Assembly: GCA_018396755.1 (NCBI GenBank)
Contig: JAGTQM010000006.1
Span: 1-64,000, forward strand
Length of the DNA stretch: 64,000 nucleotides
Reading direction: 5' to 3'
Origin: Candidatus Bathyarchaeota archaeon
GTDB lineage: Archaea > Thermoproteota > CALKCG01 > B24
The notes under the pieces are model-generated. The model ran no database searches. It was not told the DNA's origin and saw only the letters and a list, made by a program, of their open reading frames with translations. A program made the position numbers and the translations under genes. Positions 61,787 through 64,000 of the stretch are shown here, piece by piece. Positions within the stretch are counted from its first letter, which is position 1; every line of letters begins with the position of its first letter.

Positions 61787-62044
61787 ATGGTCGGCAGATA
61801 TGGTCGTATAGTACTCCCTAAAGAAATAAGAGACAAGTATAAAGTGAATGAGGGCTCTAGGCTCATAATCCGTGAGAGTGAGAGGGAAATCATGCTCATC
61901 TCAGTCAACAAATATGATAAGCCTACTGAAGCATTATATGGAAGCATTACGCCATCAGAGACCATTGAGGAACCAAAAAAGTTTGCAAGGGAATGCATTA
62001 AAAGGAAATTGGCTGAGAGCTTTCGGTCAGAGACCTACGACTGA
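61787..62044 (+). CDS. AbrB/MazE-type antitoxin
   Basis: The product of about 85 residues starts MVGRYGRIVLPKEIRDKYKV, a swapped-hairpin AbrB DNA-binding domain, and ends in a charged tail that would bind the toxin. The frame opens at 61745, but ATG 61787 gives the domain's normal start and leaves the operator upstream. It precedes a PIN toxin gene by 90 bases, forming a toxin-antitoxin pair. Confidence 0.85.
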   Translation: MVGRYGRIVLPKEIRDKYKVNEGSRLIIRESEREIMLISVNKYDKPTEALYGSITPSETIEEPKKFARECIKRKLAESFRSETYD

Positions 62045-62134
62045 AGCCGTGAACTTGCAACGGTGGTAGTGACGCAAACCACGACCGGTCTCAGCCATGA
62101 GCCAAAAGACGTGCTTTTCCTTGAGTAATGAATT

Positions 62135-62536
62135 ATGAAAAGGTTTGTAGATGCTAACGTTTTCATATACGCTTTGACGGATCATCCAAGATTCAGGATG
62201 ACTGCTAAAAACATTTTACAAAGGATTAAGAGTGGAGAAATCGCCTCAACTTCGTTGCCCGCTCTATGTGAAGTTGCATGGGTTTTAGAAGCAATGGGCA
62301 AACAGAGCCAGATTAAACCAACTCTAGAAAAGATTCTATCATACGCCTCCCTAGAGGTCTTGGGCTTCGATGCGGATGGCACGCTCGTGGGCGCCAAAAA
62401 CATGATGACCTACCAAATCGACTTCAACGACGGAGTAAACGTGACCATTATGGAGAGATGTGGAATCAGTGAAGTTTATTCAAACGACAAGGAACACCTC
62501 AGAAAAGTAGACTTCATCAAACTGATATTTGAATGA
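62135..62536 (+). CDS. vapC: VapC-type PIN-domain toxin
   Basis: The 133-residue PIN protein has FVDANVFIYALTDHPRF at the start, ALCEVAWVLEAMG near residue 43 and DFNDGVNVTIMERCGI near residue 96, giving conserved acidic residues of the nuclease site. The C-terminus VYSNDKEHLRKVD fits the usual SxDxxF-type end. It pairs with the AbrB-type antitoxin upstream, not with an RHH VapB. Confidence 0.88.
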   Translation: MKRFVDANVFIYALTDHPRFRMTAKNILQRIKSGEIASTSLPALCEVAWVLEAMGKQSQIKPTLEKILSYASLEVLGFDADGTLVGAKNMMTYQIDFNDGVNVTIMERCGISEVYSNDKEHLRKVDFIKLIFE

Positions 62537-62852
62537 CGACCATGAAAACAATAAAACCGCCAAATCCATCCCCATGGGGAATGCTTCCTGCGTTCAGAGT
62601 ATACGTTTGCACTGGCAATCGTTTCAAGCACGTGAACTATCCGTGGTCTTTCACTGTCGCCTTTAACGTTCATTAAAGACTCCATCATTTTCCCCTCAGA
62701 TTCTATGATAAGACTCGTAAACGAAGGAGCCCCTCCCTCAGCCAGAGGATCTAACGTCTTCGAAAAAATAGTCTGAAACGGTTTTAAAAGTAAGGATAAT
62801 ATTCGACTTAGAAGGGAGTGCTAAAAATCGTTGTATAAATTCTAAGCCTATT
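62537..62852. other. Intergenic region with no supported gene
   Basis: Short frames exist on the minus strand (for example one reading SERPRIVHVLETIASANVYS), but none matches a family I know and none has a convincing start. It may hold decayed island sequence. Confidence 0.35.
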
Positions 62853-63734
62853 CTATATTGGTTTAAGCTTTCTGGCGATTATAGGTGCTGTTGTTATATT
62901 CGATACAGGTCCAGGTATTGAATCTGTTCCTACGACTTCTTCGATTCCAGCTTCTCTCAAGCGTTCTAATGCGTTTTCAGCTAGTAGAGCATGTGTTACA
63001 CCCACATACACTCTTCTAGCGCCTTGCTTCTTAAGTATTCTAGCGGCGTTGGCGGCTGTTCCACCAGTACTTATAATATCATCTATTATCACCGCGTCTC
63101 TTCCGGAGACGTTTAAGGTTTTTTCAGCTGTTACTATTTCACCCGTATACCTATCCCTCTTCTTCTCAAACCAATCGTAATCTGTCCCAACGGCTTTAGC
63201 AGCAACTTCAGCTCTTTTAAGAGCGGCTTCTTCATCATCCGGCGCTACGACTAAAGGTTTTTCAACGCCTTTAGATAGGAAATACCTCATTATCTCATCT
63301 GCGGCTGTTAGATTGTAGGCTGGTATGCGGTAGTAGCTTAAAACCCCTAAATTATGTATGTCAACTGTGTAAAGCTCTGAAACTCCAGCCCTTTGAAGCG
63401 TTTCCGCTAGTATTCTAGAGCTTACGGCTTCCCCAGACAGATACCTCCGGTCTTGACGGCTGTAGGCTAGGTACGGCGTGTAAACCGTGATCTTTCTAGC
63501 TTCAAGCTCTCTGCAAGTTTCAACTATGTAGATAAGCTCAAGTATATGCTGGTCTTGAGGCGGAGGTAGACTTTGAACAACTAAGATATCCTCGTTTTTC
63601 ACGTCTTCTAAGAGTCTAAAGTAGAACTCGCCGTCTGGGAAGCGTTTAAATTGAGCTTTAATAAGAGGCGTTTTAAGCTCTAGAGATATGTTTTCTGCGA
63701 GTTTAACAGAGCTCGGTCCACTGAGTACACGCAT
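62853..63734 (-). CDS. prs: Ribose-phosphate pyrophosphokinase
   Basis: The protein of about 293 residues starts MRVLSGPSSVKLAENIS and has FPDGEFYFRLLEDV near residue 33, PYLAYSRQDRRYLSGEAVSS near residue 92, VDIHNLG near residue 124 and the PRPP loop AVIIDDIISTGGTAANAARI near residue 210. It makes PRPP from ribose-5-phosphate and ATP. ATG 63734 is preferred over 63743 because GGTG lies just upstream and the family starts at this point. It complements RpiA at 8151. Confidence 0.95.
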   Translation of the reverse strand: MRVLSGPSSVKLAENISLELKTPLIKAQFKRFPDGEFYFRLLEDVKNEDILVVQSLPPPQDQHILELIYIVETCRELEARKITVYTPYLAYSRQDRRYLSGEAVSSRILAETLQRAGVSELYTVDIHNLGVLSYYRIPAYNLTAADEIMRYFLSKGVEKPLVVAPDDEEAALKRAEVAAKAVGTDYDWFEKKRDRYTGEIVTAEKTLNVSGRDAVIIDDIISTGGTAANAARILKKQGARRVYVGVTHALLAENALERLREAGIEEVVGTDSIPGPVSNITTAPIIARKLKPI

Positions 63735-63895
63735 AGATAACACCAGTCTAAATTGAAGTGGAACCTAAGATAAACTTGTCTATATCTACCTGCGACAGCC
63801 TTATTATGCTCCAGCCGTCGCGCGTCAGAAGCCTATACTAGATATGTTTATATTTACGATGGTATTCTGGTTGTTTAAAGTTGAAAGGTGGATCT

Positions 63896-64000
63896 ATGGC
63901 TGAAGCAGACCTCCCCAGGTGTTTCTGGTGCAATAAGCCTATGAAGCCTGAAGACTTAGCTGTAAAATTCCCGTGTCCAAACTGCGGGAGAATCGTAATA
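63896..64000 (+). CDS. Small zinc-ribbon protein (3' end outside window)
   Basis: The start of a gene encodes MAEADLPRCFWCNKPMKPED and continues to FPCPNCGRIVI at the window edge. CFWC and CPNC make half of a double zinc ribbon, as in the small archaeal HVO_2753-type zinc-finger proteins that end with further CxxC pairs. An AAGGTGGA site precedes ATG 63896. Only 35 residues are visible. Confidence 0.7.
   Translation, partial: MAEADLPRCFWCNKPMKPEDLAVKFPCPNCGRIVI

Noticed and set aside
62476-62688. Minus-strand 70-codon frame after the PIN toxin
   Set aside because: It overlaps the intact toxin gene antisense and has no recognisable domain or start signal.
1-64000. CRISPR array
   Set aside because: No run of regularly spaced direct repeats was seen in the window, and no cas gene was recognised.

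Overview
The window is a stretch of an archaeal chromosome. It carries archaeal information-processing genes (NAC alpha with a UBA tail, S27e, aIF2 alpha, Nop10, a PAC2-family protein, ATP-dependent DNA ligase, XPD-type helicase, archaeal UMP kinase), an archaemetzincin, a pyruvoyl arginine decarboxylase and a probable tetraether lipid synthase. Start codons are often GTG or TTG behind GGAGG/GGTG sites, and several genes look leaderless with a TATA element about 27 bases before the start. The gene set suits an uncultivated, probably thermophilic and heterotrophic member of the Thermoproteota/TACK lineage. I cannot fix the phylum from the sequence.

Layout. 1-1433: end of a beta-CASP nuclease gene and an archaemetzincin. 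1437-7457: a glycerol-catabolism module (glycerol kinase, GlpA-like, GlpB-like and DUF1667 proteins) plus a decayed IS6-like transposase, the whole block bounded by a long inverted repeat. 7501-13434: iron-sulfur assembly factor, ferredoxin, ribose-5-phosphate isomerase, PfkB sugar kinase, an integrase remnant, PaREP1 protein, DNA ligase and a glycerophosphodiesterase. 13487-28359: Tes-like radical SAM protein, PyrI, a HTH-NrdD fusion without the expected glycyl-radical motif, UMP kinase, HIT, XPD, DHH, membrane metalloprotease, endonuclease III, ThyA, an ECF S component and a retropepsin-like protein. 28414-30247: VapBC and small or decaying genes.

30240-38572 is a sugar or polyol locus: NodB-like and amidohydrolase genes on one strand, then an FGGY kinase and two paralogous DUF6785-type membrane proteins on the other. 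38805-41936 is a conserved translation-linked string. 41933-58522 holds GH99-like and GH3 glycosidases, arginine genes (argG, argH, pdaD), a second beta-CASP protein, tRNA-Gly, sulfur-carrier and molybdopterin genes (three MoaD/ThiS proteins, MoaE, a ThiF/MoeB protein) with NadA, two broken loci and a xylulokinase. 58523-62852 is an accessory island around tRNA-Val with transposase and integrase remnants and several toxin-antitoxin modules. PRPP synthetase and the start of a zinc-finger gene close the window.

Taken together, the genes suggest growth on glycerol, polyols and oligosaccharides: glycerol kinase with a flavin/iron-sulfur G3P dehydrogenase, three FGGY kinases, PfkB, GH3 and GH99-like enzymes. 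RpiA and Prs feed nucleotide synthesis. The strongest unusual observations are the inverted-repeat-bounded glycerol module and the apparently radical-less NrdD fused to a DNA-binding domain.
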